From NCBI GenBank assembly GCA_050331455.1, contig JBHJGV010000014.1:1-47545 (forward strand): a DNA stretch of 47,545 bases, given 5' to 3'. The notes under the pieces are model-generated. The model made no database searches. It was not told the origin of the DNA and was given only the letters and a program-made list of their open reading frames with translations. Shown in pieces: positions 1 through 8,680 of the stretch. The position numbers and the translations under genes are program-made. Source of the stretch: CAYUYV01 sp050331455 (GTDB lineage Bacteria > Pseudomonadota > Alphaproteobacteria > JAJFIK01). The stretch's first letter is position 1. The number at the start of each line of letters is the position of its first letter.

Positions 1-4
1 CCTT

Positions 5-119
5 CATCCGTCACTGCGAGGAGCGAAGCGACGCGGCAGCCCAGGGTAAGGGTACCTCCTCATACGGAACAATATCCCGCACCTCCCTGGATCGCCGCGC
101 TGCGCTCGCGATGACGAAG
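5..119. repeat. Palindromic dispersed repeat, copy 1
   Basis: The left arm (CACTGCGAGGAGCGAAGCGA, then more) and the right arm (TCGCCGCGCTGCGCTCGCGA, then ATGACG) are imperfect reverse complements, so the unit can fold into a long hairpin. The same unit recurs at 166-279. The type resembles the REP/MITE-like palindromes scattered between genes in many alphaproteobacteria. It lies downstream of truA (-), so it could also end that transcript. The family assignment is from memory. Confidence 0.75.
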
Positions 120-165
120 CAGGTGGGGTAGACTGAAAGGAAAGACCTTTATTCCGAGATCACTA

Positions 166-279
166 CATCCGTCACTGCGAGGAGCGAAGCGACGCGGCAG
201 CCCAGGGTAAGGGCACCTCCTCATACGGAAAAATACCCCGACCCCCCTGGATCGCCGCGCTGCGCTCGCGATGACGAAG
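166..279. repeat. Palindromic dispersed repeat, copy 2
   Basis: This near-identical copy of the unit at 5-119 is offset by about 160 bp. The flanking spacer, with its AAAGACCTTTA core near 141-151, is also partly repeated near 352-362. This means a larger block was duplicated in tandem rather than two elements inserting independently. Confidence 0.75.
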
Positions 280-296
280 ATGCACGGGTATACCTC

Positions 297-362
297 CCCC
301 GGATCGCTGCGCTACGCTCGCGATGACGGCGCAGGCGGGGTGGAATGAAGGGAAAGACCTTT
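297..362. repeat. Partial third copy (right arm plus spacer)
   Basis: Only the right arm is present (GGATCGCTGCGCTACGCTCG, then CGATGACG), followed by the spacer with AAAGACCTTTAG. It looks like a truncated or eroded third unit of the array at 5-279, diverged by a few bases. Confidence 0.55.
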
Positions 363-447
363 AGTCCGAGAGCCTTTCATCAGGATGCGGACCCTCGGGC
401 GGGCCTCGAGACGCAATTTTCACATTTTGCCGCACCATTCGCCGGGC

Positions 448-1188
448 TCAATAGTCGACCCGCGTGAGATAGAGCCCATGGGCGGGGGCGACAGGGCCGC
501 AGGCGGTCCGGTCGGCCGATTTCAAAGCCTGCTCCAGATCCCGCGCGCGCCATTTTCCGTCTCCCACCAGCTTCAGGCTGCCCACCATGGAGCGCACCTG
601 ATTGTGCAGAAACGATCGCGCACTGACGGTCACGTGAATCTCGTCGCCGACCTGCGAGACCGTGAGCCGGTCGATGGTCCGCACCGGACTGTCCGCCTGG
701 CACTGCGCCGCGCGGAACGTGGTGAAATCATGCCGCCCCGTCAGGACCTGGGCCGCGCCATGCATGGCATCGACGTCAAGCTCCCGGTGGACGGCCCAGG
801 CCTGCCCTGCCGTTAGTGTCAGCGGCGCGCGCCGGGTCGCGATGCGATAGAGGTAGTGGCGCTGCACCGCATCGAAGCGGGCGTGGAAATCCGGCGCCAC
901 GTCTTCTGCACACAGAACGGCCACCGGATCGGGCCGCAAATGGGCGTTGAGGGCATCCCGGACCGTGTCGGGCGGCGCGCCGCGCTCCAGATCCATATGG
1001 GCGACCTGCCCCAGGGCATGGACGCCCGCATCGGTGCGCCCGGCGCCCTGGACGGTGACGGTCTGCCCGCGAAAGCCGTGCACGGCGCGCTCCAGGGCGG
1101 CCTGGACCGACGGGCCGTTGTCCTGGCGCTGCCAGCCGACAAAGGGGCCGCCGTCATATTCTATGGTGAGTTTGTAACGCGCTGTCAC
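448..1188 (-). CDS. truA: tRNA pseudouridine(38-40) synthase TruA
   Basis: TruA isomerises uridines 38, 39 and 40 in the anticodon arm of many tRNAs. The 246-residue product has the usual family length. It opens with the typical LTIEYDGGPFVGWQRQ, and GRTDAGVHALGQVAH holds the catalytic aspartate at about residue 52. The start is a GTG at 1188, just 16 bp after the fmt stop, so truA is the last gene of a def-fmt-truA run. This order is common in proteobacteria and groups translation-initiation and tRNA-modification functions. Identification is firm from motif and context. Confidence 0.96.
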   Translation of the reverse strand: MTARYKLTIEYDGGPFVGWQRQDNGPSVQAALERAVHGFRGQTVTVQGAGRTDAGVHALGQVAHMDLERGAPPDTVRDALNAHLRPDPVAVLCAEDVAPDFHARFDAVQRHYLYRIATRRAPLTLTAGQAWAVHRELDVDAMHGAAQVLTGRHDFTTFRAAQCQADSPVRTIDRLTVSQVGDEIHVTVSARSFLHNQVRSMVGSLKLVGDGKWRARDLEQALKSADRTACGPVAPAHGLYLTRVDY

Positions 1189-1204
1189 GGGACGCCGGAT
1201 CCGG

Positions 1205-2137
1205 TCAGGCCATGCGGGTGCCCGGCGCGATACGCGTGCCGCGCAGGAACGCCTCGGCGGGGCAGGGGGTCTTGCCGGCCCGTTGGACCTGGGTGATAGC
1301 GAGGGCCCCCTCGGCGCAGGCGACCGTGAGGCCCGGGCCGATCAGGCTGCCGGGTTCCCCGGATAAATCCACCGGTTCGGCAGACAGAACCTTGACCCGC
1401 ACCGGGTCGCCGCCGGCCTCGGGCCATTCGAACCAGGCCCCGGGGAAGGGGGTCAGGCCTCGGATGATCCGGTCGACCTCAATGGCGGGGCGGGTCCAGT
1501 CGATCCGGCACTCGGTCTTGCCGATTTTTTCCGCATAGGTCACGCCGTCCTCGGGCTGGGGCGTCGCTTCGAGCCCGCCCCGCTCAAGGGCGGCGAGCGC
1601 GCGCGTCATGAGCGTGGCACCGATAGCGGAGAGGCGATCGTGCAACTCTCCCGCCGTGGTGCGCGGCCCGATGGAGGTGCGTTCGGCCAAGAGAACGGGG
1701 CCCGTGTCGAGGCCGGCCTCCATTTGCATCACCATGACGCCGGTCTCGGGATCGCCGGCCATGATGGCGCGTTGGATGGGCGCGGCGCCGCGCCAGCGGG
1801 GCAGGAGGGAGGCATGCAGATTGACGCAGCCATGGCGCGGGGCATCGAGGATCGGTTGGGGCAGGATCAGGCCATAGGCCACCACCACGGCCACATCGAG
1901 TTCAAGGGCGGCGAACGCCGCCTGATCCTCCGCAGCCCGCAGTTTGGCGGGCGTGCGCACCGGGATGCCATGGCTCTCGGCAAAACGGTGGACCGGGCTG
2001 AGCTGTTCTTGCTGGCCACGGCCGGCGGGGCGCGGCGGCTGGGTGTAAACAGCCGCGACGTCGTGGCCGGCGCCGAGAAGGTCGGCGAGCACCGGGACCG
2101 AGAAGTCCGGCGTCCCCATAAAGGCCAGTCGCAACAT
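1205..2137 (-). CDS. fmt: Methionyl-tRNA formyltransferase
   Basis: Fmt transfers a formyl group from 10-formyl-tetrahydrofolate to Met-tRNA(fMet) in the cytoplasm. The 310-residue protein begins MLRLAFMGTPDFSVPVL, as the family does. It carries CVNLHASLLPRWRGAAPIQ near residues 105-123, with the Asn and His of the active site and the SLLP folate-binding loop. MEAGLDTGP follows at about residue 140, with the third catalytic residue Asp. The C-terminal tRNA-binding barrel is present. It sits 84 bp downstream of def, which removes the same formyl group later, and just ahead of truA. Confidence 0.97.
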   Translation of the reverse strand: MLRLAFMGTPDFSVPVLADLLGAGHDVAAVYTQPPRPAGRGQQEQLSPVHRFAESHGIPVRTPAKLRAAEDQAAFAALELDVAVVVAYGLILPQPILDAPRHGCVNLHASLLPRWRGAAPIQRAIMAGDPETGVMVMQMEAGLDTGPVLLAERTSIGPRTTAGELHDRLSAIGATLMTRALAALERGGLEATPQPEDGVTYAEKIGKTECRIDWTRPAIEVDRIIRGLTPFPGAWFEWPEAGGDPVRVKVLSAEPVDLSGEPGSLIGPGLTVACAEGALAITQVQRAGKTPCPAEAFLRGTRIAPGTRMA

Positions 2138-2221
2138 GGCTATTCCCCTGGTCGGGCCGTTTCCCGGGCCGATGATTGGATCCGGAGCTTTGGACCACGC
2201 GAGACGCGCTCGGGATCTCTC

Positions 2222-2740
2222 TCAAGACCCCTGGCGCAGTCGCTTGGCTTTCTGCATGCGCTTGATGATCATGCCGCGCTTCAATTTCGACAGGTGATCG
2301 ATGAACAGCACGCCATTCAGATGGTCGATTTCGTGCTGGATGCATACCGATAACAGCCCCTCCGCCTCGAGGTCCCGGCGATTGCCGTCCCGGTCGAGAT
2401 AGCGCACACCCACTTTAGCGGGGCGGACCACCGTCTCATAGATGTCCGGGATGGACAGGCACCCTTCTTCATGGGGCTTAGTGTCGTCGGACTGCCAGAC
2501 GATTTCCGGATTGGCGAAGGCCATGGGTTGCGGGTCTTCGCCATCACGCGCGAGGTCCATCACGACCACGCGCGAGGGCACACCTATTTGGATAGCCGCG
2601 AGGCCGATACCATTTGCCTCGTGCATTCGGGCCATCATTTCTGTCATCAGATCTCGAACTTCGCCGTCAACACGCTCCACTGCGGCGGAAACTGTCTTGA
2701 GGCGAGGGTCCGGGACGTGGATAATGGGGCGTACGATCAT
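2222..2740 (-). CDS. def: Peptide deformylase
   Basis: Def removes the N-formyl group from nascent proteins using a catalytic metal (normally Fe2+). The three hallmark motifs are present: GIGLAAIQIG, EGCLSIP (metal-binding Cys) and QHEIDHLNG (the HExxH-type site with two His and the catalytic Glu). I place the start at the ATG at 2740 (MIVRPIIHVPDP), giving 172 residues, the normal size. The frame stays open upstream to 2866, but that extension is unlike the family. def and rmuC are divergent, with about 140 bp between their starts for promoters. Confidence 0.96.
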   Translation of the reverse strand: MIVRPIIHVPDPRLKTVSAAVERVDGEVRDLMTEMMARMHEANGIGLAAIQIGVPSRVVVMDLARDGEDPQPMAFANPEIVWQSDDTKPHEEGCLSIPDIYETVVRPAKVGVRYLDRDGNRRDLEAEGLLSVCIQHEIDHLNGVLFIDHLSKLKRGMIIKRMQKAKRLRQGS

Positions 2741-2883
2741 AGCGGCGACATAATCTGCCGCCGCATTATGGTCAAGGTTGGCGGGAGTACTGACGAGGGG
2801 CAGTGTGGGGCCGGGTGAGGATATGCCGCCACACGTGTTTCTTTCGGAAAGCACAAGTCTTCTCAAAAGAAAGGATAGACCCG

Positions 2884-5199
2884 ATGGGAGTTTGGGTGTT
2901 GGCAGCCGCGATCGTGTTGGCGGGCACGATCATTGCGGGCGTGGTGTTCCTGCGGACGCGCCGGGGGCCCACGGATCAAGAGCTCGAGTCGCAACGCATT
3001 GCTGAAATGCGCGCCGACAATATCGAGCAAAGTGTTCAGAATCTTATGTCGTCAACGTCCGATCTCGCCGGTCGGATGAGCCAGCTTGCTGAGGCGCAGA
3101 ACCGCAGTCAGGCCGGCATGATGAAGGCGCTCGAGGAGCGTCTCGACGCTGTGAAGCTTTATATGGGTCGCAGCCTGACCGAGCAGACCGATCGGACCTC
3201 GAACACCCTGCACCAGTTGCAGAACCGCCTCAGCATGATCGATGAAGCGCAGAAAAACATTGCCACGCTCTCCGGCAATGTGACCTCTCTGCAGGACATG
3301 CTGACCGGTAGCCGCAGCAAGGGTCTCTTCGGCGAATTGCAGATGCAGGATCTGGTGACCACGAGCCTGCCGCCGTCCGCCTACAGCTTCGGCAAAGTGA
3401 TGCCGAACGGCCGCAAGGCAGACTGCCTGATCGAGCTTCCGAATCCTCCGGGCCCGATCGTGATCGACGCCCAGTTCTCGCTCGACACCTATCATGCGCT
3501 GCGGGAAGCCAAGGACGAAGTGGCGGTTGCCCAGGCGGAACGGGCGTTCCGCAATGCCGTGCTTAAGCATGTCGTGGACATTGCAGAGCGGTTCATCATT
3601 GCCGGCGATACGGCTGAATCGGCCCTGATGTTCCTGCCGTCCGAGTCGATTTACGCGGAGCTGCACGCCCATTTCCCGGACGTTGTGGAAAAGAGCTTCC
3701 GTGCCCGCGTCTGGATCGTGTCTCCGACCACGCTCATGGCGACCCTCAACACCGTTCGCGGCGTGTTGAAGGATGCCAAGATGCGCGAGCAGGCCCAGGT
3801 GATCCACAAGGAAACCGGCCTAATGCTCGACGACGTGAGCCGTCTGCAGAAGCGGGTCCTCAATCTCCAGGCCCATTTCGGTCAGACCGAAAAGGACGTT
3901 CGCGAGATCCTCATCGCGGCCGACAAGATCGCCCGCCGCGCCGAGCGCATCGAAGAAGTCCAGATCGGCACCACCGATACGTCCGCTCCGGCCATGCGGA
4001 CGGTCGAAGCGCCGAAAGCCGCTGGTTCGGCGCCGCTCGCCGCACCGAAGGCTCCGGTCGCCAGTGCGGCTCCGGTTGAGCCGATCGCAGCCCCCCGGGC
4101 TCCGGTCTCCCCGGCTCCGGCTCCCATCAAGCCGATGATGGCACCGATGGCGAAGCCTGCGACGCCTACTCCGGCGACCCCTGCTCCGGCGACGGTTGCC
4201 AAGGCTGCCGCCGACAAGCCGGTTGCTCCGAAGGCTGATCCCATGAAGTCCCGCGACCCGGCATCGGTCTGGGCGGGGCTGTGGCTCTCCGCCATGACGG
4301 GCAAGCCGGCCGACGCCGCCAAAAAAGAGGCTGCTCCCGCGAAGCCGGCTCCGGCTCCTGCGGCTTCCCCTGCGGCTTCCAAGGTGACGGTTGCGAAGGT
4401 TCCCAACGCATTCATGCCGACCCCGGCCAAGCCGGCGGCTCCGAAAGCGGCGGACCTGAAGCCGGTGGAAAAGAAGGAAGCTGCTCCGAAGCCGACCCCG
4501 GTCGTGCCGACGGCTGCTGCCATCAGCTTCGCGGATATCGCTGAAGATCTGGCTGAATTCGGTGTGCCCCTGGCCCCGCTGAGCTATGACCGCTCCGCTG
4601 CGTCCAAGGCATCGGAAGCCAAGACGCCGGTGGCCCAGGACAAGCCGACCCTCTCGGCTCCGGATCTGCGTCCCCTGGCCGGCACGGTTCAGCCCAAAGC
4701 GACGGACACGCTGGCCAAAGCCGCTGCTGGTAAGCCCGCTCCGGCCGCGGCTCCTGCGACGGCCAAGCCGAGCATCCCCCATGGGTCGCTGAACCCGTAT
4801 TGGTCGCTGGCCATGCCGAAGGCTCCGGCCAAGGCAGAAACGCCGAAGACCGAGACCAAGGCGAAGGCCGATCTTGCACCGCGTAAGCTGCCGACGCAGG
4901 GCAAAGTGGATCTGCCAAAGGCCGAGAGCAAGCCTGCCGCATCCACGACAGCCAAGCCTCTCGGCGGCCACGGCCACGCCATCTATTTCCCGGCGATGAG
5001 CTTGGCCCCGAAGGCCACGGCTACGGATAAGCCGGTGGCGTCCGCTGCCAAGCCGACGGCCAGTGCCAATCCCTTTGCCACGGCGTCCAAGACTCCGGCC
5101 GAAGCGGAAAAGCGGGCTGCCGCCGACAGCTCTATCCCGGAAGAGCCCGATTTCGACATCGAGTTCGATGATCGTCCGACGATCTGGCCGCTGGTCTGA
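2884..5199 (+). CDS. rmuC: RmuC-family protein with a long Ala/Pro/Lys-rich tail
   Basis: RmuC proteins are membrane-anchored, nuclease-fold-related proteins linked to limiting recombination between repeats. The start chosen is ATG 2884, preceded by AAAGGA, giving 771 residues. An N-terminal membrane helix (VWVLAAAIVLAGTIIAGVVF) is followed by a charged coiled-coil-like stretch. The RmuC core lies at about residues 110-350, with FGELQMQDLV and then IVIDAQFSLDTYHAL, matching the family's GE..L and DAKFPL elements. From about residue 360 onward there are some 410 residues of low-complexity Ala/Pro/Lys sequence ending in an acidic EEPDFDIEFDD. That tail is absent from typical RmuC (roughly 400-500 residues). 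The gene is divergent from def, and a terminator follows immediately. Confidence 0.85.
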   Translation: MGVWVLAAAIVLAGTIIAGVVFLRTRRGPTDQELESQRIAEMRADNIEQSVQNLMSSTSDLAGRMSQLAEAQNRSQAGMMKALEERLDAVKLYMGRSLTEQTDRTSNTLHQLQNRLSMIDEAQKNIATLSGNVTSLQDMLTGSRSKGLFGELQMQDLVTTSLPPSAYSFGKVMPNGRKADCLIELPNPPGPIVIDAQFSLDTYHALREAKDEVAVAQAERAFRNAVLKHVVDIAERFIIAGDTAESALMFLPSESIYAELHAHFPDVVEKSFRARVWIVSPTTLMATLNTVRGVLKDAKMREQAQVIHKETGLMLDDVSRLQKRVLNLQAHFGQTEKDVREILIAADKIARRAERIEEVQIGTTDTSAPAMRTVEAPKAAGSAPLAAPKAPVASAAPVEPIAAPRAPVSPAPAPIKPMMAPMAKPATPTPATPAPATVAKAAADKPVAPKADPMKSRDPASVWAGLWLSAMTGKPADAAKKEAAPAKPAPAPAASPAASKVTVAKVPNAFMPTPAKPAAPKAADLKPVEKKEAAPKPTPVVPTAAAISFADIAEDLAEFGVPLAPLSYDRSAASKASEAKTPVAQDKPTLSAPDLRPLAGTVQPKATDTLAKAAAGKPAPAAAPATAKPSIPHGSLNPYWSLAMPKAPAKAETPKTETKAKADLAPRKLPTQGKVDLPKAESKPAASTTAKPLGGHGHAIYFPAMSLAPKATATDKPVASAAKPTASANPFATASKTPAEAEKRAAADSSIPEEPDFDIEFDDRPTIWPLV

Positions 5200-5225
5200 T
5201 CCAATCCGGATAAACGAGACATTGG

Positions 5226-5250
5226 GGGAGGCCTTCGGGCCTCCCTTTTT
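5226..5250 (+). terminator. Intrinsic terminator of rmuC
   Basis: There is a perfect 8-bp stem, GGGAGGCC/GGCCTCCC, with a TTCG tetraloop, followed directly by TTTTT. It lies 27 bp after the rmuC stop, in the correct orientation. Confidence 0.92.
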
Positions 5251-5620
5251 GTTTGGGGGAGGATCACCCCAAAAGCCGGCCGCGAACGTCATGGAGGCTA
5301 AAAAGGGCAAAACCGCAGGGTGGATTGAAACCCGCCACTGAGACCGGCAAGCGGAAAGAGACGGCAGGCGGAAACCCGGAAGCGGCCGAGGGACCATCAG
5401 ACCGAAGCCGCTAAACCGTTCTCGCTCCCGCCGTCCCCGCTGGAGCGGTTCCGGAGCACAGGACGACCGTTCCGCGCCGGAAGGTCCATCCGATCCACGG
5501 ACTGAGCTGTGAGGCACACCCCCACCGGCTTGCAACGCGTGGACAGTGCGAAGGCGGGTTGCAAACCGCCCAACCACGGGGCGTGGCCCCCGTCCGACAG
5601 CGAAGGCCGGACCGCCGATC
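5251..5620. other. Intergenic region, convergent rmuC/ctrA
   Basis: This 370-bp stretch lies between the rmuC terminator and the ctrA stop codon. I find no reading frame with family resemblance and no clear repeat or RNA fold beyond short GC-rich hairpins. The open frames across it have the composition expected of GC-rich non-coding DNA. Confidence 0.5.
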
Positions 5621-6313
5621 TTACGCCGCCTGTTCGGCGACCGGATCCCGCAGCACGTAACCCCGGCCCCAGACCGTTTCGATATAGTGTTCACCCTGAG
5701 TGGCCGCGGCGAGCTTCTTGCGCAGCTTGCAGATGAAGACGTCGATGATCTTCAGTTCCGGCTCGTCCATACCGCCATAAAGATGGTTGAGGAACATCTC
5801 CTTGGTCAGGGTCGTGCCCTTGCGTAAGGAGAGCAGTTCCAGCATCTGATATTCCTTACCCGTCAGATGCACCCGCTGGTTCTCCACCTCGACCGTCTTG
5901 GTGTCGAGATTGACGACCAGCTTTCCGGTGGAAATGACCGATTGGGAATGTCCCTTCGAGCGGCGCACGATCGCGTGGATCCGTGCCACCAGTTCCGCCT
6001 TGTTGAAGGGCTTGGTCATATAGTCGTCGGCACCGAAGCCGAGGCCGCGCACCTTGTTCTCGATATCGACGAGACCGGACAATATCAGGATCGGTGTCCC
6101 GATCTTGGCCACGCGCAGACTCTTGAGCACTTCAAAGCCGCTCATATCGGGAAGATTCAGATCCAGAAGGATGATGTCATAATCATAGATCTTCCCGAGA
6201 TCGACCCCTTCCTCTCCGAGGTCCGTCGTATAGACGTTGAAGCCATCGGATTTGAGCATCAGCTCGATGCTCTGTGCAGTGGCGCTATCGTCTTCGATCA
6301 ATAGGACTCGCAT
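5621..6313 (-). CDS. ctrA: Cell-cycle master response regulator CtrA
   Basis: CtrA is an OmpR-type DNA-binding response regulator. In Caulobacter it silences the replication origin and activates flagellar, pilus and division genes. The protein starts MRVLLIEDDSATAQS at ATG 6313 (upstream in-frame codons are not conserved) and has 230 residues. The receiver holds the acidic pair ED and the phospho-acceptor Asp in IILLDLNLPDMSG (about residue 51), then TKPFNKAEL. The C-terminal winged helix contains LTGKEYQMLELLSLRKGTTL and ends ETVWGRGYVLRDP. The last residues are EQAA; in Caulobacter a terminal Ala-Ala is needed for ClpXP degradation. It is divergent from fliI. Putative CtrA half-sites and a GANTC methylation site lie upstream. 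Confidence 0.97.
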   Translation of the reverse strand: MRVLLIEDDSATAQSIELMLKSDGFNVYTTDLGEEGVDLGKIYDYDIILLDLNLPDMSGFEVLKSLRVAKIGTPILILSGLVDIENKVRGLGFGADDYMTKPFNKAELVARIHAIVRRSKGHSQSVISTGKLVVNLDTKTVEVENQRVHLTGKEYQMLELLSLRKGTTLTKEMFLNHLYGGMDEPELKIIDVFICKLRKKLAAATQGEHYIETVWGRGYVLRDPVAEQAA

Positions 6314-6367
6314 CGGCACCCTCTTCGAGGTCTTCATGCGGATGAAGACCCCTGCTCCCTCACTCGA

Positions 6368-6404
6368 ATGGTTAACCTTGAGCAGGATATGCCGCAATAC
6401 TTAA
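6368..6404 (-). promoter_or_regulatory. Putative CtrA half-sites in the ctrA promoter
   Basis: Read on the minus strand, TTAACCAT (6368-6375) matches the CtrA half-site motif described in Caulobacter, 55 bp before the ctrA start codon. A second TTAA (6401-6404) lies 25 bp further upstream. The spacing is not the full TTAA-N7-TTAA box, so autoregulation is inferred. Confidence 0.5.
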
Positions 6405-6456
6405 CAAACACTCTTTGCGGCGAGGGCTCGAACCGACAACACAGAGAATATGCTCT

Positions 6457-6461
6457 GATTC
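6457..6461. promoter_or_regulatory. GANTC (CcrM-type) methylation site upstream of ctrA
   Basis: GATTC lies about 144 bp upstream of the ctrA start. In Caulobacter a GANTC site in the ctrA P1 promoter links transcription to hemimethylation by CcrM. A single GANTC can occur by chance, so the role is inference from position. Confidence 0.35.
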
Positions 6462-6689
6462 GGGCCGCATGGAGACAGGCCATGCATCGTATCCCGCACA
6501 TGTCCGAACTCGGGACACTGGTCCGGGGCGAAGGCCCCGTGGTGTGGACGGCTCCGGCACTGGTCAGCCTGCCGACTTAGCAGGCCAATAACCGGAACTG
6601 GTAAAAGCTAACAGGTGTTCGCATGGTCTGGGAAAAGAATTTTCTTCCGCCCGGGCCGAATTTGTTTCCTCGAGCTGCAGGTGGGTCCC

Positions 6690-8090
6690 ATGCTGAGCGC
6701 TGTTCTGTCGTCCCTGCCGCGCATCGCCGTGCTACGCCGCCATGGTGAAGTGGTGCAGGCGCAGGGCATCGGCCTTGAGGTGACCGGGCTCGGCAATGCG
6801 GTGGCTGTCGGCAGTCGGCTGACATTGGAGACGAGCGCCCGTCCGACCGTTCCCGGCGCTTCGGTCCCTGGCGCCCGGTCGGATCGCGCTCCGGCGGAAG
6901 ACGGAGTCCCCGCAGAGGTGGTCGGGTTCGCCGGTGACCGGGCGGTATGCCTTGCCTTTGCGCCCCTGGACGGCATCGCTCTGGGCACGCGGGCTTGGCT
7001 CGACCCGGGGCCGTCTTGCGTTTTCCCCTCGAAGGCCTGGGCGGGCCGGGTGTTGGACGGTCTTGGCCGGCCGATCGACGGCCGGGGGCCGTTACCCCGT
7101 GGTCCCGTTGCCATGCCCGTTCGCGCCGGTCCGCCGCCCGCCCATGCCCGGGCCCGGGTGGGCGCCAAGCTCGATCTCGGCGTCAGGGCCCTCAACACCT
7201 TTGTCAGTTGCTGCGCCGGGCAGAGGCTGGGCATCTTTGCAGGCTCCGGGGTCGGAAAATCGGTGCTCATGTCCATGCTCGCCCGATATACCGCATGCGA
7301 TATTTCCGTCATCGGCTTGATCGGCGAGCGCGGTCGTGAGGTGCAGGAATTCGTTGAGGACAGTCTCGGGCCGGAAGGTTTGGCCCGCAGTGTCGTGATT
7401 GTCGCCACATCGGACGAACCTCCGCTGATGCGACGGGAGGCGGCTTTTCTGACCCTGGCTGTGGCGGAATTTTTCCGGGACCAGGGAGCACAGGTCTTGT
7501 GCATGATGGACAGTGTGACGCGATTCGCCATGGCTCAGCGGGAAATCGGGCTCTCGGCCGGTGAGCCCCCGACGACCAAGGGCTATACGCCCACGGTCTT
7601 CGCGGAACTGCCGCGCCTGCTGGAGCGGGCCGGGCCCGGCGCTCCGGGTCCGGACGGGGGGGCCGGCGCCATCACCGGCATTTTCACCGTTCTGGTGGAC
7701 GGCGACGATCACAACGAGCCCGTCGCCGATGCGGTGCGCGGCATTCTGGACGGCCACATCGTGATGGAGCGGGCCATTGCCGAGCGGGGCCGATACCCGG
7801 CCATCAATGTGCTGAAATCCGTGTCGCGGACGATGCCCGGCTGCAACAGCGAGGCGGAAAACCGGCTCGTCTCGGCGGCCAAGGGCCTCCTGTCCCAGTA
7901 TGACGACATGGCCGAACTGATCCGCCTTGGCGCCTATCGGTCCGGTACGGATCCGGCCGTGGACAAGGCCGTGGCCGTTCAGCCGGCCCTCGAGGCCTTC
8001 CTGGGGCAGAGAAAGGACGAGCAGACCGATCTTGCAAGTGGCTATGATGCCCTGGCCGGCATTCTCGCCGAAGTGGGTGAACCCGCATGA
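6690..8090 (+). CDS. fliI: Flagellum-specific ATPase FliI
   Basis: FliI is the hexameric ATPase of the flagellar type III export apparatus, working with FliH and FliJ at the cytoplasmic face. From ATG 6690 (preceded by AGGTGGG) the product is 466 residues, the normal size. The P-loop AGSGVGKS is at about residues 184-191. IGERGREVQEF and QVLCMMDSVTRFAMAQREIG follow; the latter holds the Walker B aspartate. GEPPTTKGYTP is typical of the F1-beta-like family. The frame is open for 25 codons upstream, but those residues are not family-like. fliJ overlaps its stop by 4 bp (ATGA), so the two are translationally coupled. Confidence 0.95.
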   Translation: MLSAVLSSLPRIAVLRRHGEVVQAQGIGLEVTGLGNAVAVGSRLTLETSARPTVPGASVPGARSDRAPAEDGVPAEVVGFAGDRAVCLAFAPLDGIALGTRAWLDPGPSCVFPSKAWAGRVLDGLGRPIDGRGPLPRGPVAMPVRAGPPPAHARARVGAKLDLGVRALNTFVSCCAGQRLGIFAGSGVGKSVLMSMLARYTACDISVIGLIGERGREVQEFVEDSLGPEGLARSVVIVATSDEPPLMRREAAFLTLAVAEFFRDQGAQVLCMMDSVTRFAMAQREIGLSAGEPPTTKGYTPTVFAELPRLLERAGPGAPGPDGGAGAITGIFTVLVDGDDHNEPVADAVRGILDGHIVMERAIAERGRYPAINVLKSVSRTMPGCNSEAENRLVSAAKGLLSQYDDMAELIRLGAYRSGTDPAVDKAVAVQPALEAFLGQRKDEQTDLASGYDALAGILAEVGEPA

Positions 8091-8527
8091 GCAGGGCGCG
8101 GTCCCGTGCGGCCCTCATCCGGCTGCGCCAATGGACGGTGGATGAGATCCGTAAAGAGGTTTCGGCCCTCGAAGCCGAGCGCCAGGCCCTCATGGACAAG
8201 GACGGCGCACTCCAGGCCCAGGCCCTTGTCGAGCGATCCCAGGACATGGGCGACATGGCCGCCCGCATGGGCTTTACGGCCTTTGCCCAGCGGGTGCTCC
8301 GTGAACGGGCGGTCCTTGCCGAGCAGGTTGTCGCGCTCGACGCCAAGATCGAGGCGGTGCGGGTGCGCCTCGGGGAGGCGTTTCTCGATCTCAAGCAGCT
8401 CGAGATCGCCGAACGCGAGCGCCTCCGCCGGGAGCAGGCCGAGGCTGCCCGCCTTGAGGCCATGACCCTTGATGACATTGCGCTTCAGGGGTTTTTGCGC
8501 CGGGACCGGGGGGGCAACGACCTTTGA
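8087..8527 (+). CDS. fliJ: Flagellar export protein FliJ
   Basis: FliJ is a short coiled-coil protein that inserts into the FliI ring, similar to the gamma subunit of F1-ATPase, and couples ATP and proton-motive force to export. The 146-residue product is nearly all charged alpha-helix rich in Ala, Arg, Glu and Leu (for example ALEAERQALMDKDGALQAQA), as the family is. FliJ sequences are poorly conserved, so the call rests on length, coiled-coil character and the ATGA overlap with fliI. Confidence 0.8.
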   Translation: MSRARSRAALIRLRQWTVDEIRKEVSALEAERQALMDKDGALQAQALVERSQDMGDMAARMGFTAFAQRVLRERAVLAEQVVALDAKIEAVRVRLGEAFLDLKQLEIAERERLRREQAEAARLEAMTLDDIALQGFLRRDRGGNDL

Positions 8528-8680
8528 CGGCTCGCCACGCCGCCCGTTTCACGGTGGCATCAAGGGCGGAACAGGCGGAGCATTCCCTGTCCGATGCCCA
8601 GGACAGCATGCGGTGCGGCTGCGTCAAGGCAGGCCCCGGTGTCCTTGTGTCCGCTTTGGTCTGGCTTGGGGCTGCCGGGC

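Noticed and set aside
3820..5694. A long reading frame (624 codons) opposite rmuC
   Set aside because: It is the antisense of the Ala/Pro/Lys tail and the intergenic region, is Arg/Gly-rich, and resembles no family.
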